Assembly (NCBI GenBank): GCA_947623455.1
Contig: OX392545.1
Coordinates: forward strand, 20,992,001-21,056,000
Reading direction: 5' to 3'
DNA: 64,000 bases
Source of the DNA: Mimachlamys varia
Lineage: Eukaryota; Mollusca; Bivalvia; Pectinida; Pectinidae
Shown: positions 11,124 through 24,148 of the stretch, piece by piece
Layout of the letters: each line of letters begins with the position of its first letter
Position numbering within the stretch: position 1 is the first letter of the stretch
Notes under the pieces: generated by a model
Databases searched by the model: none
Seen by the model: only the letters and a program-made list of their open reading frames with translations
Told to the model about the DNA's origin: nothing
Program-made: the position numbers and the translations under genes

Positions 11124-14100
11124 TAAATTAAATGATCTTGATTTAATATCATGTAGATTTACTGGTTAGTAATATAACTATGGTTTACATCATGCGACAT
11201 AACTGTCACACAATCTTGGTTGATGTAATTTCCTTATTGACTTTAAAACAAGAAATTAAATTTTCAAAAACTAAAAACTTCTTCAGCATTAGGCTACATG
11301 ATTTGGTTACAAACTTAATAACTCTCTAGCTCTAGCTTGTGATAGTGCTGACAGACTTCAGTGGACAGACAACGAGGAAATTATAGTCCCCACACGTTTC
11401 ACAAACAATGTGAGTGATCAATCTTACATAAAAACAGTGGGATTTGTCCTATCCTAAAGTGCAAGAAACATGTAATTTTTAAATTGACATATTTTGTGTA
11501 TGATAACTTTTTATATTGTGCTTGGTGCCAAAATACACATGAAAAAACAATATATTTCCATCTTGACGTAATTGAAATGAAAGAGATCAGTGATTGTGAT
11601 CAGTACAAAGCTTTTAACACAAACAGTTAAGGATATAATGGGACTTAGCATTTGGTCATGCGAATATCATTATTTTACAAATTGACAGGTTCACACACCC
11701 CTCCCCCTCAGTCTAAGGGGTGGGGACAAAATAATGCTTACAGAATTTAGTTCCAATCCCCACCCTTAAACATATACCATTAATAATCAAATTATACCCA
11801 AATTACACAATTGTCTGATATCATGTGATGTATCTTTGTTAGAAAGCATTTGAGTATCTTGATGTAGCGGGGTTGGTCTTGTCTTAAAATGATGACAATG
11901 CCGCTGGGTTCGTTTACAATATTGGTTTATTAAATTCCAAAACCACGTTCTGAAACATACAATAAAACATAATTAATTTCACTCACTAATCATACATCTC
12001 TCATACAATAGATCACGCGTACATTTACATATAATGAAATGATATTTCCGACACAACGTTAACACGATAAAATATCACAGATAATTACGATTACTCGATA
12101 TAGTATAAAATCACACACTTACAATACGTATCGTGCATCAACGTACGAAGGCTACACATCACGCTTCCTGATCATCGCTCGTTCAGTACAACTGATTCAA
12201 ACTACAATAATTAATAAAACACAATTCTTACTACTCATACATTGAAACAATATAGTTTCAATATGAACAATATAACATTTACAATATTACATTTATAAAG
12301 ATATCACTGTACGTTAACCGGGTACAGTACATGTACGTTATAATATTCAACGTATTAAAAATATGTGAAACATGATCTTATAATTTGGAACATTCTTACA
12401 AATCTCAATCTTACAGAAACAGTAGCAGGGGATAACGGGATAATTAAAGAAAGATATGAAACTTACCAATAGAAGAAAATGGCTCTAGACAATGACAAAT
12501 GAATTCGCTAGAAAAGTACGTCCAATTCCAACGTCGGCGAAATTCAAATGTACCGAGACACAAAGAAACAAAGACTCAAATCCAAAGACAGAAACTTTCA
12601 ACCAATCAAACAAGTTTGTCACAGTCATGTGTCACGTACGTCAGTGAAATATACTCACGGGTACAAGGACATATACATACCAATATACACACAAAGAAAC
12701 GCGCTCGCCGGTAACACATATATATACGCACGCAGGTTAAAGGTCGCGAAGGCCATATACCTCAATAATAAATAACTTACGTATTTATTATACTTTATTA
12801 TAATTATTACACATAATATACAATTCACAAATATTAAACATTTCATTCAAAATGACCCTATTACATTGATATAGGATTTATATTTAATTTAATTGAACTA
12901 GTGAGACCACATTTCAATATTCCTTGCAAACCTAGAGACATCAATCTCAATGAGAATGTGCACAGAGCAACATATGTAGCTACAACCTGGCTTTCATGAT
13001 CTGTCAGGCTTTCATGATCTGTCATATATGGAAAATGAATATGTACCAATAAGTTGGTGATAATGAAGGCATATTTGGGTCCGTTCTCTGGGAAAAATGT
13101 CAATAAAGATGTGTTTGCACTCCATTTCGATGACGAAAGTCGTGGCGTGAGTTGCGTAATTTTGAAAAATGAATTTAAAATATTTCTGGATAAAATACAC
13201 CCTCGACCTTTTGCATATACCCCAATGTAATGATAAAGAATGCATATTTATGTCCATTCTCTTAAAATAATACCCTTTTCAAATTTCAAGCCAATTCTCC
13301 TACTTTTCGGTTTAATTATTGAAGTCCATTCCGTTAATTTAAGTTAATTTACTCGATCTGTATAGATTGACGTTACGGGCTGTTGATTCAACATCAAAAC
13401 AAATAATGAAAACCACTGTTTTGTCAAAATGCAAGGCAAAGAATCATAACAATGGACAAACAATGATAGATGAAACATTCTAGAAACGCATACTTACACT
13501 TGTTATTGCCGATGGTATTAACTAGACAAGATGATAATGGATTTGTTGGAGGCTTTCGAGGAAACAGCAATTGATCAGTAATGGCGATGAATGTAAACAT
13601 CCGGTTGCATCATGGGTATTTTTAGAAGTCGGAGATTCACGGAATTCACCGAATGTTTGAATAAAGTTTTCAACTGCCTATTTCATAAAAAGGATATTAA
13701 AAATCTATTTCGCAAATTAATTTTATAATTCAAAAAAAATTACGTAAGGGTCTTTCATTCTCATTATCCAATACGTGAATTTTACATTGGCACCTCAACC
13801 GGAAGTTGCGCGACTGGTATGCAAGTTAGCATGGATACAACGATTTTTTGGTTTTGTAGATAAACGGTACACATTAAAATAAACTAACATGGAAAGAAAG
13901 GTTTATGACAGATAGGTTTAGCTCACACAACGGATTAATGTGTGCACCTAGTTGTTGTCAGGTTTGTATGGATTACGATATTATAATAGATTTCATGTCA
14001 GATTAAAGCCAATAACGTCCGCCAGAGGTCATCGTAGGCGGAAAGGAAAAAAATGTTTCCGGTTTCTGACTGGCGACAATACGCTGTAGGCGTATACGCC

Positions 14101-14439
14101 TTAGCGTAAAAAGTTTATCCTCTTTAACCGCTTGGCCAATTTTAAATTAAACTTCACATAGATATAAAGGACCATGTGTAGATGTATTTCTTTCCTCAAA
14201 AACTATGTTTGCTATGGTAATTGGGCACTATCAACAGCTTTTCCGATAAAACAATTCCCAAGACATTAAACTGTTGATACAATTTCAATGGAGATTCAAA
14301 CAAATATAAATGAAGATATGTAGACTTCGACATTAACATATGCATGCAAAATTCATTGCATTTGTAAACAAAAATCTTCATGTCAGTACTGCAAAACTCA
14401 AACATGGGGCGGGGGTTATTAGTCAGCCATCGGCTTGGC
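11124..14439. other. AT-rich region without recognised genes
   Basis: No splice-consistent coding segment was found. The part from about 11863 (TGTAGCGGGG) has an LTR-like edge and, read in reverse, a TTTAATAAACC polyadenylation-like signal. No matching second copy or far boundary is visible, so an LTR is not claimed. A 17-bp direct repeat (GGCTTTCATGATCTGTCA) occurs near 12990. Confidence 0.4.
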
Positions 14440-14680
14440 AGCTCTAGTTCAATTTTACTTCTAAATTCATAAATGAAAGGCGTTTTACGCACCTGACCCT
14501 TCCGATTCTACAATATTTTAGAAGTTTTGGATTCCCACCTTTTAGCCCCTGGCATTACTGACGAGACCTAGGAGGACGAAACAGCTGAATGATGCAGTTT
14601 AATTCATTTTTTCCGGCATGCTGTATATATTACTAAATTTAAAAAGGTGCAGCATATGTTTGTGTTAACATCATCTCCGA
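14440..14680 (+). repeat. Hammerhead-bearing dispersed repeat, copy A
   Basis: The shared body starts TTTTACTTCTAAATTCAT and passes through GTTTTACGCACCTGACCCTT. It then carries the hammerhead segment and ends GGTGCAGCATATG-TGTGTTA. The same order is found at 45320-45560 and partly at 47540-48000, 59860-60010 and 39500-39600. It has no coding content. It resembles repeats of Penelope-like elements or animal retrozymes that carry ribozymes. Confidence 0.65.
14552..14595 (+). ncRNA. Type I hammerhead ribozyme, degraded copy A
   Basis: The core CTGACGA (14558-14564) and GAAA (14578-14581) are present. Stem I is GCATTA with TGATGC (one G-U), and stem III is CAG/CTG. Stem II has an A-A mismatch (GACC/GGAC). 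The base before the cleavage position is A instead of U (CTG-AA), so self-cleavage is not expected. Confidence 0.65.
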
Positions 14681-15015
14681 GATCTTATCTTTAATACTTT
14701 CTTCTTCCTAGTAGACACCATATTCGGTCGGATGCGAGATCGAGTTGTTAATGTGATCTATTTCGGGGGCTGTCTCGAAACGATACTGGTATTTCACGGG
14801 CTCTGCTAAGACAAAAGACGTCGCCAATAAAAAAGATACGGTGTAAACACAACACTGTCTTCCAAATGTAAAGGACTCGCACAACTAAATAATTTACTAC
14901 AGTCAAACCTGCTCTAACTCAGAGTTAGTTTGTTGCTCTGGTTTACTAACTTCAGGAAACTGGGGGTATTACAGTGGAGGTGGAGCATCTAGCTGACGGT
15001 TGAGGAAGTTTCCTT

Positions 15016-15820
15016 CTATTTTTGGATCCATCGTCCGACAGCTTTTTGAATGAAGGGCTTGCTCTTCTCAATTGCTGGACCATTGATGCAGACTTGCAGG
15101 ATGTTCTCCAGCATACCAGTGTGCAGTCGGCTGCGAAGTCTTGTCATTCTTGAGAGAACTTCCACCTCTCTCTGGCCAGGCGTTTGACACAGGAAGACTT
15201 GCTGCTACTTCTGCGAGGAATGTAAGGCCTGGATAGTAGGTGCGACATGAAGGATTCCTCAGTAGCTCTAACAGAAGCCATTCGGTACCCGTCTGTGGAC
15301 TGGTTCCTTCCTTGATTTCGCTTGGCAAGTGGGGCTTCACAACGTCATTTATGTAGTGCTTGCAATTCCTCCACTCATCCTGCAGTTTTTGGGCAGCTAG
15401 TATGTCTTCATGATGGAAATGTAAAGATAGTGTCTTGATACAGTCCTGACCATATTCCCGAAATCCTATCGAGTCTGACAAAGGAAGTAGAGATGGATCG
15501 AAGATCTTAAAGGCTGAGACAACGTTTGAAGAGTCCTGGAAGCGTCGGTCAATGTTGTGGATGAGTGCCTTGACATATTTCTCCAGCAATGTATGGAGTT
15601 GATCAGACACCATAGGAGACATCTTAAGCTCAAACCATGTTCGTGAAGGAGTCCATGTCCTTTGCCAGATCTTCCAGTGGCTTCTTGCTTTCCAGGATTT
15701 CCTGGAGTTGGTCTTTTGCAAGATTTACGGACGGGATGATGCTGGACAAGTTCACAGAACTCCTTTGAAACTTCCGAGATAGAGTGAACAACACTGACAG
15801 GACATCTCTCAAGATGTATA
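15016..15820 (-). pseudogene. hAT-transposase-derived gene (KIAA1586/ZNF862-like), 3' part
   Basis: The minus-strand reading encodes the C-terminal half of a hAT-type protein. A helical block starts RDVLSVLFTLSRKFQ and includes AFKIFDP. A C-terminal dimerisation-like region holds FLAEVAASLPVSNAWPERG and LRSRL, and it stops at 15016-15018. The frame breaks near 15640 and again near 15170, where conserved sequence continues in another frame. The 5' part of the same gene lies at 25962-26281, beyond the Gypsy element that splits it. The family is known as domesticated hAT relatives with a zinc finger. This copy is a pseudogene. Confidence 0.7.
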
Positions 15821-17633
15821 TGTTACCAGTGGAATTTTGTGGCGTGTGGTCTTACCTATAATGCAAGGAGAACAGAGAATGTTACTTGACTGTCATCATT
15901 TTAATGTGGAGAACAAGGACCAGTCCATACATGTACTGTATAATACATAGACTAGTAATATAAATTGACAAGGTTATAACAATCACCTTCTTGAACTAGT
16001 AATGAACCAATGAACTTATAACACATTACTAAAGCTTAATCATGTAACCCGGTAAAGAACATTGTAACTACTTCAAAGACTTGGCAGGTATGGCTGATAC
16101 ATTTTATAACAATTGGCTGATAACTGAGCTGGCAATTGTTGACAAGTAAAATGTCTTACATTCAATACTGAATTCAACCTTCCACCCTTGCCATCATAAC
16201 CGATCAACATTGTAGCTACTAGACAGTAATACTTCTGAATGCCTTAATCTCAAATTTGTAAAATCTTACAACAACATACATGGAGATAGATAATCTTTCA
16301 AATAATATCAGACAAAACCACAGTTGTCGAGTATTAATAATTGACTGGAATTGGATACCGACATTTCACACCGAAATGACAGACCATGTTTAGTAAAAAA
16401 GTATTAAACTCGAAATCGCAATAACTCACAACAGACTTCTAATATATAGGAACTATTACAATATTGTTTATCCCGAGTAAACAATAGAGAACCAAACAAC
16501 ATATCTCTGATTTCTTAGGATAAAAACATCTGAATCCACAACATCTCATTTCTTATTGAATTAGTGCAAAAAGGAAAATAATTATCTTGACCTAGTAGAA
16601 AGTAGAAATTGTCATACACAATATGACAATTGAATTTCTCAAATATTCAATCCTAACCCTAAGTCAGTATAAACATTACATAATTCAGCAATATACTGAA
16701 TTATTAAGAGACACAATTATAATGCTTTGAAATACCTTATCCTGCTATTTTATCTCTGTCAACTATATTCTGCCTCTATTACAATAACAGGGAACTAAAT
16801 AACTATTGCTATTACAAAATTATTATGATCCAATTAACAATAATAATTTTTGAAGTTTTTTGTTTCCAGTTTCAGTTCCTAAATATCAATAAAATAAACC
16901 TTGACATTTGGTTTTATAGTAAAATTAAACATGAATAATATCTACAATTGAACAGCCAGTCTCTAAACCAATTCTATTGCAGAGTACTAGTAATGTAAAT
17001 ATATACACGTGTTGCCAAGTGTAAACATATGGGCGCAGCCATATTGTGACGTCATACCGCGGCAAACATCTAAGAGTAAAACCATGCCATTTCAGATTCA
17101 AATAAAATGCAACAAAAATAATTGACATGCAAGTTTCTAGTATAGAATATGCTACAATATTATGATTCTATTGATTAACACAAGAATTTCGGTCAAAAAG
17201 TATGGAAATAACTGTTTCATTAACAACTTGTCTTGTATGACGAATGGCGCGACCATGCCGTCTGCAGAAATCAACCAGCTAACCGCTTCGATTGACAAAA
17301 TACCACCTTCGTAACCATATTAACATCCAACACCGATCATATTGCTGCATCGCACATTTAGAAACCAAATTATCATCAATTTGCATGTTGTTAAACAATA
17401 TTTCAACCAAACTTACCTATAATGCAAGGAGAACAGAGAATGTTACTTGACTGTCATCATTTTAATGTGGAGAACAAGGACCAGTCCGGAACCCGGTACG
17501 GATATTCCGGAATCAACCAGAGTTACCTCCCTTTACCAATAAATCGGTGTCTCGTTGCCACATTACAAAAATAAAATGTGGGGTCCCTGATCTTGTATTA
17601 AAATTTACAATCAGTAAAAATCCACCAGTCACA
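15821..17633 (-). repeat. Gypsy 3' LTR (element sense)
   Basis: In element sense the LTR runs TGTGAC...GGTAACA, with TG/CA ends. At 1813 bp it is long. A 78-bp segment (sense GACTGGTCC...TTATAGGTAAG) occurs near both ends, at plus 15852-15929 and 17410-17487. The 1.5 kb between the two copies is AT-rich with no convincing frame. AATAAA-like signals lie near the sense start. Confidence 0.92.
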
Positions 17634-18317
17634 CTCTCCCCGCCAAAATAGAAGTCGTCCCGACTTGTAAAAATGCAAAATGCAGTACTATATAATAATG
17701 GAGAAAAAAAAAAACTACAATCATACTTTTATAACATCACTGTTTCCAAAAAAAAACATATACGCTAATACTAAAACCTGACTAAAACATGCAAGTTATA
17801 GTAGCTATTCACTCAGAAAATACTTTGCCATGAATTAAACCTTCAGGATCTGTCTTTCCTTATACTTGTCTCATTACTGATACACTATTTTACAATAGTT
17901 ACAGAACCATTATAGATTCACTCTAAGAGATAGTGAAGTTCGCCTATTGCCAAATGGCCAGTCTGACAACAAAACACGACAGCACTCAGGCTGGTACACA
18001 TTTTACTAAAATGCAAAATCTCTAATGGCCTTATCAGCATGACAATGCTAGAACTCATTTGTACTATTCAGTAACCTTTACAACATTTTGACCTTGACCT
18101 TGATGAAATGGACTTATACAATCACACATTTCCCTCTAGTCCTACTTCGAAAACGTGTCACTTAATTTAAAGGTCACCCTCCGTTCTAGGGGTTAGACAC
18201 CAACCCATTGTAAAGGTTTATCATTCACCAAAGTACATCATACTACAATGTATAATTATTTTAAGACTAATAACCTTAGGCTTTGTAGTCCAAATTACCA
18301 AAAACAAATTGTTAAAG

Positions 18318-21300
18318 TTATACATATACTGGAGCCTGACTCAAGAACCATACGCTGCTGGTTTGATGCCCGAGAGTGTCATAGGTTAGCCTCGTGGGAG
18401 GTCTTACAGTTCGCGATCCTCTGTTCGTCGTGGATGAAGTCTCACTTTCGTCAGGATCCGTTTCCTCTCCTGCCTCTACCACAGTTTTCGCTACAGTGTC
18501 CGTGTCACTTCCTATTTCCTCAGAACTATCCGTCAGCTGTGAATTCATGGTACTTGGACTATCATCCACTGAATGGAAATCCTGTTGACTAGATTCAGCT
18601 CCATCACTACTTCCATGTCTGTCCTCGTTTACAGCTACTGATTCCTGTTCTCTAGGTTCAAACGGTATAGCATCAGGGTTCAGCCCTGATACCTGCCTCC
18701 CAACTTCTGATGGGAAGACACTTGCTGGGAACTCATCATCACTTGATGACGAGTCGTCACGAATCACTCTCCGCGAGCTTGCCAAACGTTGTCCCCTACG
18801 TTTTCGTGGCGGGCCCTGACTGATGCGTGGACATACAGGAAGATCGTTGCACTGTAGGAGCATATTACGGTGTAATCTGCGAACGCGACCGTTCCCATCC
18901 TCTTGCCGTACCTCGTAAACCGGCAAATTAGATGACATCCTTTTCAGGACAACATGTACTTTATCTTCCCAATAAGACCGAAGTTTACCTGGTCCACCTC
19001 TTTCACCAAGATTCCTTACCAAGACACGGTCACCAGTCTGCAGTGCTGCACTACAAAGTTTCTGGTCATGATGTTTCTTTGCGTAGCTCTGTGACCTTTT
19101 TACATTTTGAGATGCAATTTGATAAGCTTCTTGCATTCGACATGGCCAGTGTTCTGAGTAGCCTGCATGTGAAGGGTTCTTGACATCATCTGAACTCAAC
19201 CCGAAAATCAAGTCCACGGGTAGTCGTGGGTTTCGTCCAAAAAGCAGAAAGAACGGAGAATAGCCTGTACTGTCGTTGCGCGTGCAGTTATAGGCGTGCA
19301 CCATTTTGTTGACATGATTTTTCCAGTCACTCTCATAATCCTTTGGTAGAGTCCTCAACATGTTCAACAGTGTCCGGTTCAGACGCTCGCACTGACCATT
19401 CCCTTGTGGGTGATATGGTGTTGTGCGAGAATGTTGTATGTTGCAATATTTCTGGAGACGACTAAACAGATGATTCTCAAACTCGCGTCCCTGGTCATGG
19501 TGTAGTTTCTCTGGAAACCCATAGCGTAAAACAAAGTCATTAAAGATCTTCTCTGCTGCTGTCTTGCCTGATTTATTAGTGGTAGGGTATGCGGCTGCAA
19601 AGCGCGTATAGTGGTCCACAATGACTAGTATATATTCGTAGCCCCCTTTGCTCCGTTCCAGGTGGAGATAGTCAATAGATACCATTTGGAAAGGATATGA
19701 TGTCTGGATTGGTTTTAGAGGTGCATGTACATTACGAGATGGTGGTTTATCCTTAAGGCATGTGCAAACGCGTGTGACATAATGTTCAACCCCAGTCGCC
19801 ATCCGTGGCCAATAAAATCTCTCACGAGCTAATGCCAAAACTCTATCCGTTCCCAGATGACCCATGTTATTATGCAATTGTTGTAACACCATTTCCCGGT
19901 ATGTGGACGGTAATATCAGTTGATAGCACTTTTCTTGTGTAGGTGTCCGAGTGAGGCGCTTTAACAGACCATCTTCATCTATCTGTAGAGACGACCACTC
20001 ACGCAATAGCCGGCGGCCATCTGAAGTCAGACATTTCTTCTCCTTATCAGTAGGACGTGTTCCACGATTTACATACAACTTCACACCCCTTATATCTGGA
20101 TCAGTGTTCTGAGCGTCCCTGAGCTGTGCTGTTCCTACACGACATTCGCCACTCGCGTATTCCTTTTCCTCCTGCACTGATGAGTCTGGGTCAAGATGAG
20201 GTGTCAATGGCAAGTTCCCAACACTCTGAGCCCTGACAACGTTAACCGACGTTTCAATCACATCTGGTGTCATCTGTTCAGAACATTCAATGACATGTTT
20301 TTCGAAGTCCAGAGGCATCCGACTCAGCGCGTCTGCATCGGTATTCAACCGTCCTGGTTTGTACCTAACCGTAAACTTGAAGTCTGCGAGTTCAGCGACC
20401 CATCGTAATCGTGTTGCATCTAATCGGGGAGTTGTCCAGATATAACTAAGCGGGTTATTGTCACTATACACTACGAATCCGGGTGCATAATATAGATAGT
20501 CACGAAATCTATCCACAATAGCCCATTTCAATGCTAAGAACTCTAATTTTCCTGAGTGCATGTGATAGTTACGCTCCGCCGGTGTAAGAGTTCGAGATGC
20601 GTATCCCACAACATGCGACCTGTGATCATTACCTTCCAGGTAGAGTATGGCTCCGAGTCCATCTCCTGATGCGTCCACATGAAGAGAGAAAGGTCTGTCA
20701 AACTGAGGATAGGCCATGACCGGAGGACTTGCGAGACTATCAATTAAAGTACCTAACACAGCTTGATGTTTGTCTGTCCATTTAACTTTCTGATTGGATG
20801 TGAGCTGGCCTCCTTTGAGTCGCTTGCCTTTTGCTGTTGTGTCGTCCACTTTCAATAGATCATACAGAGATTTCGCTTTTCTTGAAAAGTCAGGTATGAA
20901 CTTTCTGTAGTAGCCAATTAATCCAAGCAATTTCCTAACCTCGCCAACATTTGATGGAGTCTTTTCCTTCAATTGCAAGACTGCCTCTTTATCCGCTGGG
21001 TCTACTGTGTATCCCTCTGAAGTGACCATGTGTCCCAAAAACCGGACCCGATTGCAGAATATTTTGCATTTCGATGGTTTTAACTTCACACCATGTGCAC
21101 TAAGTCGTTGGAAAACCTGCTGGAGATGAGTCTTATGGTCAGAAAAGGTTTTACTATAAACCAGCACATCATCCAAGTATGGCAAGCAAATTTTATCGCG
21201 TAACCCTTCCAGGCACTCGTTCATAAAATTCTGAAATGCGGCAGGTGCTCCCGAAAGTCCAAATGGAATCCGTTCCCATTCATACAAACCCCACGGCGTT

Positions 21301-22868
21301 ACAAATGCAGTGCGTGGTTTGCTATCCTCGTCCATCACGCCTTGATGGTACGCCTTACCTTGATCCAAAATGGAGAACCATTCACTGCCACCTAGGCTAT
21401 CGAGTGCGTCTTGAATTCTGGGTAGTGGTCTATTATCTGCAATTGTTTTCTGGTTAAGACGCCTATAATCTACACAGAGACGAAGGGTGCCGTCTTTCTT
21501 CCTGACACAGACTAGCGGACTACAATATGGCGATTTTGATTTACGAATAAAACCCTTCGTAATAAGGTCCTGTAGATAGTCCTTCACTTCATTATACAGT
21601 GGGTTGGGAATTGACCTATAAGCGTGACGTATCGGCGTGTCATCTGTGAGCTGAAGATCTAGTTATAAGCTTGGCACGTAGCCAATGTCATCGTCTGTTT
21701 TAGCAAAAACATCTTGATGTTCCCGTAACAAAGTAATTACTTCGGACCTTTGACTCGCAGTTAACGAAGTATCAGTTAAATCGATCGGAGGTGTCCACGC
21801 GTCAACGCCTGTATCAACTGGTGTTTCAGTTCCTGTGGTACCCACTGTCTCGCGGTTGTCTTCTGCTTCCTCTGCCACACAAAGGTGCACTACTGACGAT
21901 AGTGCCTGTAGAGTGCCCAAACGAGTGTTTTTGGGTAGGTAGATGGTCTGGTCAGATGTAGTGTGGACTGGAATTTTTACTCGTGTCGACCGATTTGTTT
22001 TGACAAGCATTTCCTGTAACTCAAGTCCAGGGATACTACTGGTGTCTTCGACTGGCACAAACATAAATGTCAACAAAGATCCCGCGACTCCAGACCTTAC
22101 TGATCCTCTAATAACCCTGGACCCTCCCTTAGGTATCGAAACACGTCGGCTTCCCGAGCTAACACAACTAATTGGATCGTTGGCATTTTCCGATATGATA
22201 CTGGCCACAGACTTTAGTTCCTGCTCCTCAATGTTTGTCATCGCATTCCGTAATCCTGACAACAGCCCATCCTCGCCACGCATCCGAGAATAATACTCTA
22301 TCACATTGTAACCTAGAATAGGCATAGCTGCAGCAGCAGTTTTCGTGACTAAAAATGGTACTAACATGGGAGATTCGTTTCTCTCAAACTGAAGTTTGAT
22401 CTCCATCCATCCCTTGAATGGTAGCCCACCACTAGCTGATGTCACCTTTAACCCTAGGCTGGTAAGCTCCTCAAGGTCCCTTAACTTACTATGAGGTAGG
22501 TAGGATTCAACAAATGCCTCATTAACCAAAGAAACTTGAGCACCCGTGTCCCATAGCGCTGGTGTGTCCTGACCCTCAAGCTTAACTTGCACGACACATG
22601 ATTCTCCTATCAACTTCACAAGTCTGTTTTTGTTCCGCGGGGACAGCCCGTTGACCTGACCTCCATCTTCGCCAACCGAAACGTCTTCCTTGGATGAAAG
22701 ATATTGTATTTTTTTAGATACTGCCTTGTGAAACTCCCAATGATATTGCTGACATGTCCTCGAACAGTAAGAGGCCGACTTACAGCCTGTACAAATACTA
22801 CATTTGTCTAAAGTCTGTCCACAATTCGCGCACCGAACAGTATTACAGGGGCTGTCCTCTTGGGTCAC
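18318..22868 (-). CDS. pol: Gypsy pol: MYND-like finger, protease, RT, RNase H, integrase
   Basis: The reading frame opens at 22868, overlapping the gag stop in the -1 frame. It begins with a MYND-like finger (Cys13, Cys16, Cys26, Cys29, Cys35, Cys39, His47; the last ligand position is Ser51). The retroviral-type protease follows, with DTG at 107-109. A single TAA at 21663-21665 interrupts the frame, which then continues unshifted. In the second part, numbered from the codon at 21587, RT has YLDD (137-140) and RNase H has Asp305, Glu349 and Asp376. Integrase has His572/His577/Cys608/Cys610 (spacing CxC, unlike the usual Cx2C) and Asp639, Asp698, Glu734 (D-X35-E). A GPY/F-like region and an acidic Ser-rich tail end the protein. 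The stop would truncate Pol before RT. Confidence 0.93.
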
Positions 22869-24095
22869 TCCTGCCCCCAGTGTGAGGACCCTTTGGCGTT
22901 TTCCGACGGCCTTACACGGCAGCCTCTAGAAAAATGGTCGGAACTCCCGCATTTCCAGCAGTGAGTACACCGTTCGGAATTGTCCTGTGTACAAATCCAA
23001 CACTTCCGTTTAAATCTTCGCAGATTTTCTTTCCCACTGTGGTCAGTGTTTCGTTGTTCCACTGTGGATTTCAAAGCGGCCACCTCAGCCTGTAACTCCT
23101 TTATTGCGGACATTACGACCCCTTCCTTGGGTGCCTTGCTGTTTTTCTTTCCATTATCGGGTTGTTCATTAATACTGTCCTCGGAGACGCTGTTTACCTT
23201 CGCTTGCTTTGGCTTAGATGAGCAAAGCTTGGTTTTTCTTTCAGTCTCCTTTGAGGTAATCTCACACATTGCCTTCAAAAGTTCCTCATCGTCTAATCCC
23301 TCCCTCTCAAGGACAGGTTTTAATTCCCTTCTCACTGTCTCATCTACCAACCCTGTATCAAGTGTGCGTTTGAATAAAGTATTAACTTGTTTCTCTGTAA
23401 AGGCGACCTCGTCACTTTGTTCCTTTGAGGTGAAGAGAACCTTTTGCTTAAGGTCCAGTAAATAGATAAGGAAGTCCCGAGGGTTCCTAACCCCTTGTGC
23501 GGCAACGCCCAATTCATGATAGAGTGCTGATGAGGTCTTTTCTTGGAAGTGGGACCTTAATATGTGTCGTAATTTTCCCAAGGTTAAATCTGTGCGGCCC
23601 TCGAGGTAACCCCTAAGCGGCATGCTGGGATCTATAGCCTTGATAACTCCCTCCACTAGCTCAAAATCCTTGTAGCCTTTCCTGGATCCAGATTCGAGCT
23701 GCCTTATCAGACTTACAAAGGTGAGACTCGAACCCTTATCATGTGTTAGCTGTCCAACGACTTTGAAGTCCCGTCGTATTAACCCAGTTCTATTACCGAC
23801 GACTTCTCCTTTGTCAGCTGGTTTCTCCTCACTTTGGTCTTCCTTCTTGACCTTAATCACATTGGTAGTGGCCTCCTCCTTAACTTCAACAAAATGAGGC
23901 AGTGCATCATTTAACAACAAAATCTCTGTTCCTCCGCCCTCCGTCCAACCATTTGTTTGTCATTTCGACTGCACCGACCCAGTCAAGCTTATCTACCTCC
24001 TCCGTCGTTGCCAGCTTTTCCTTCTTCAAAAACCCCTGAAGGACGCCCAATGAGGACTGGTAGAGTCTTCCCTTGATCTGGATCACCTCTGCCAT
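22865..24095 (-). CDS. gag: Gypsy gag with zinc knuckle (one frameshift)
   Basis: The start ATG at 24095 has a good context (AAGATGG) and follows the primer-binding site by about 30 bp. About 60 codons in, the frame fails at 23907-23935, and the rest reads in another frame to 22865; a single-base insertion in a G/A-rich run explains this. The product has a capsid-like helical region, a Lys/Glu-rich linker and a C-terminal CX2CX4HX4C knuckle (CWKCGSSDHFSRGC), with an additional upstream Cys pair. The gag stop TGA overlaps the first codons of pol, as expected for -1 frameshifting. No canonical slippery heptamer was confirmed. Confidence 0.88.
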
Positions 24096-24127
24096 CTTGT
24101 CTTAGTCTACCAACAACACCACGTTGA

Positions 24128-24145
24128 TCCCGGACGAGCCCCCAA
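24128..24145 (-). promoter_or_regulatory. Primer-binding site, tRNA-Pro
   Basis: The sense sequence TGGGGGCTCGTCCGGGAT lies three bases after the 5' LTR. It equals the well-known 18-nt site complementary to the 3' end of tRNA-Pro. It fixes element orientation and the LTR boundary. Confidence 0.85.
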
Positions 24146-24148
24146 AAA

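Noticed and set aside
11863..12490. Possible solo LTR edge (TGTAGCGGGG; TTTAATAAACC in reverse)
   Set aside because: No second copy, far boundary or target duplication can be identified.
16925..17128. 67-codon frame conserved perfectly at 25253-25456
   Set aside because: It lies in the two LTRs; conservation only reflects the young LTR pair, and no start context, motif or splice support is seen.
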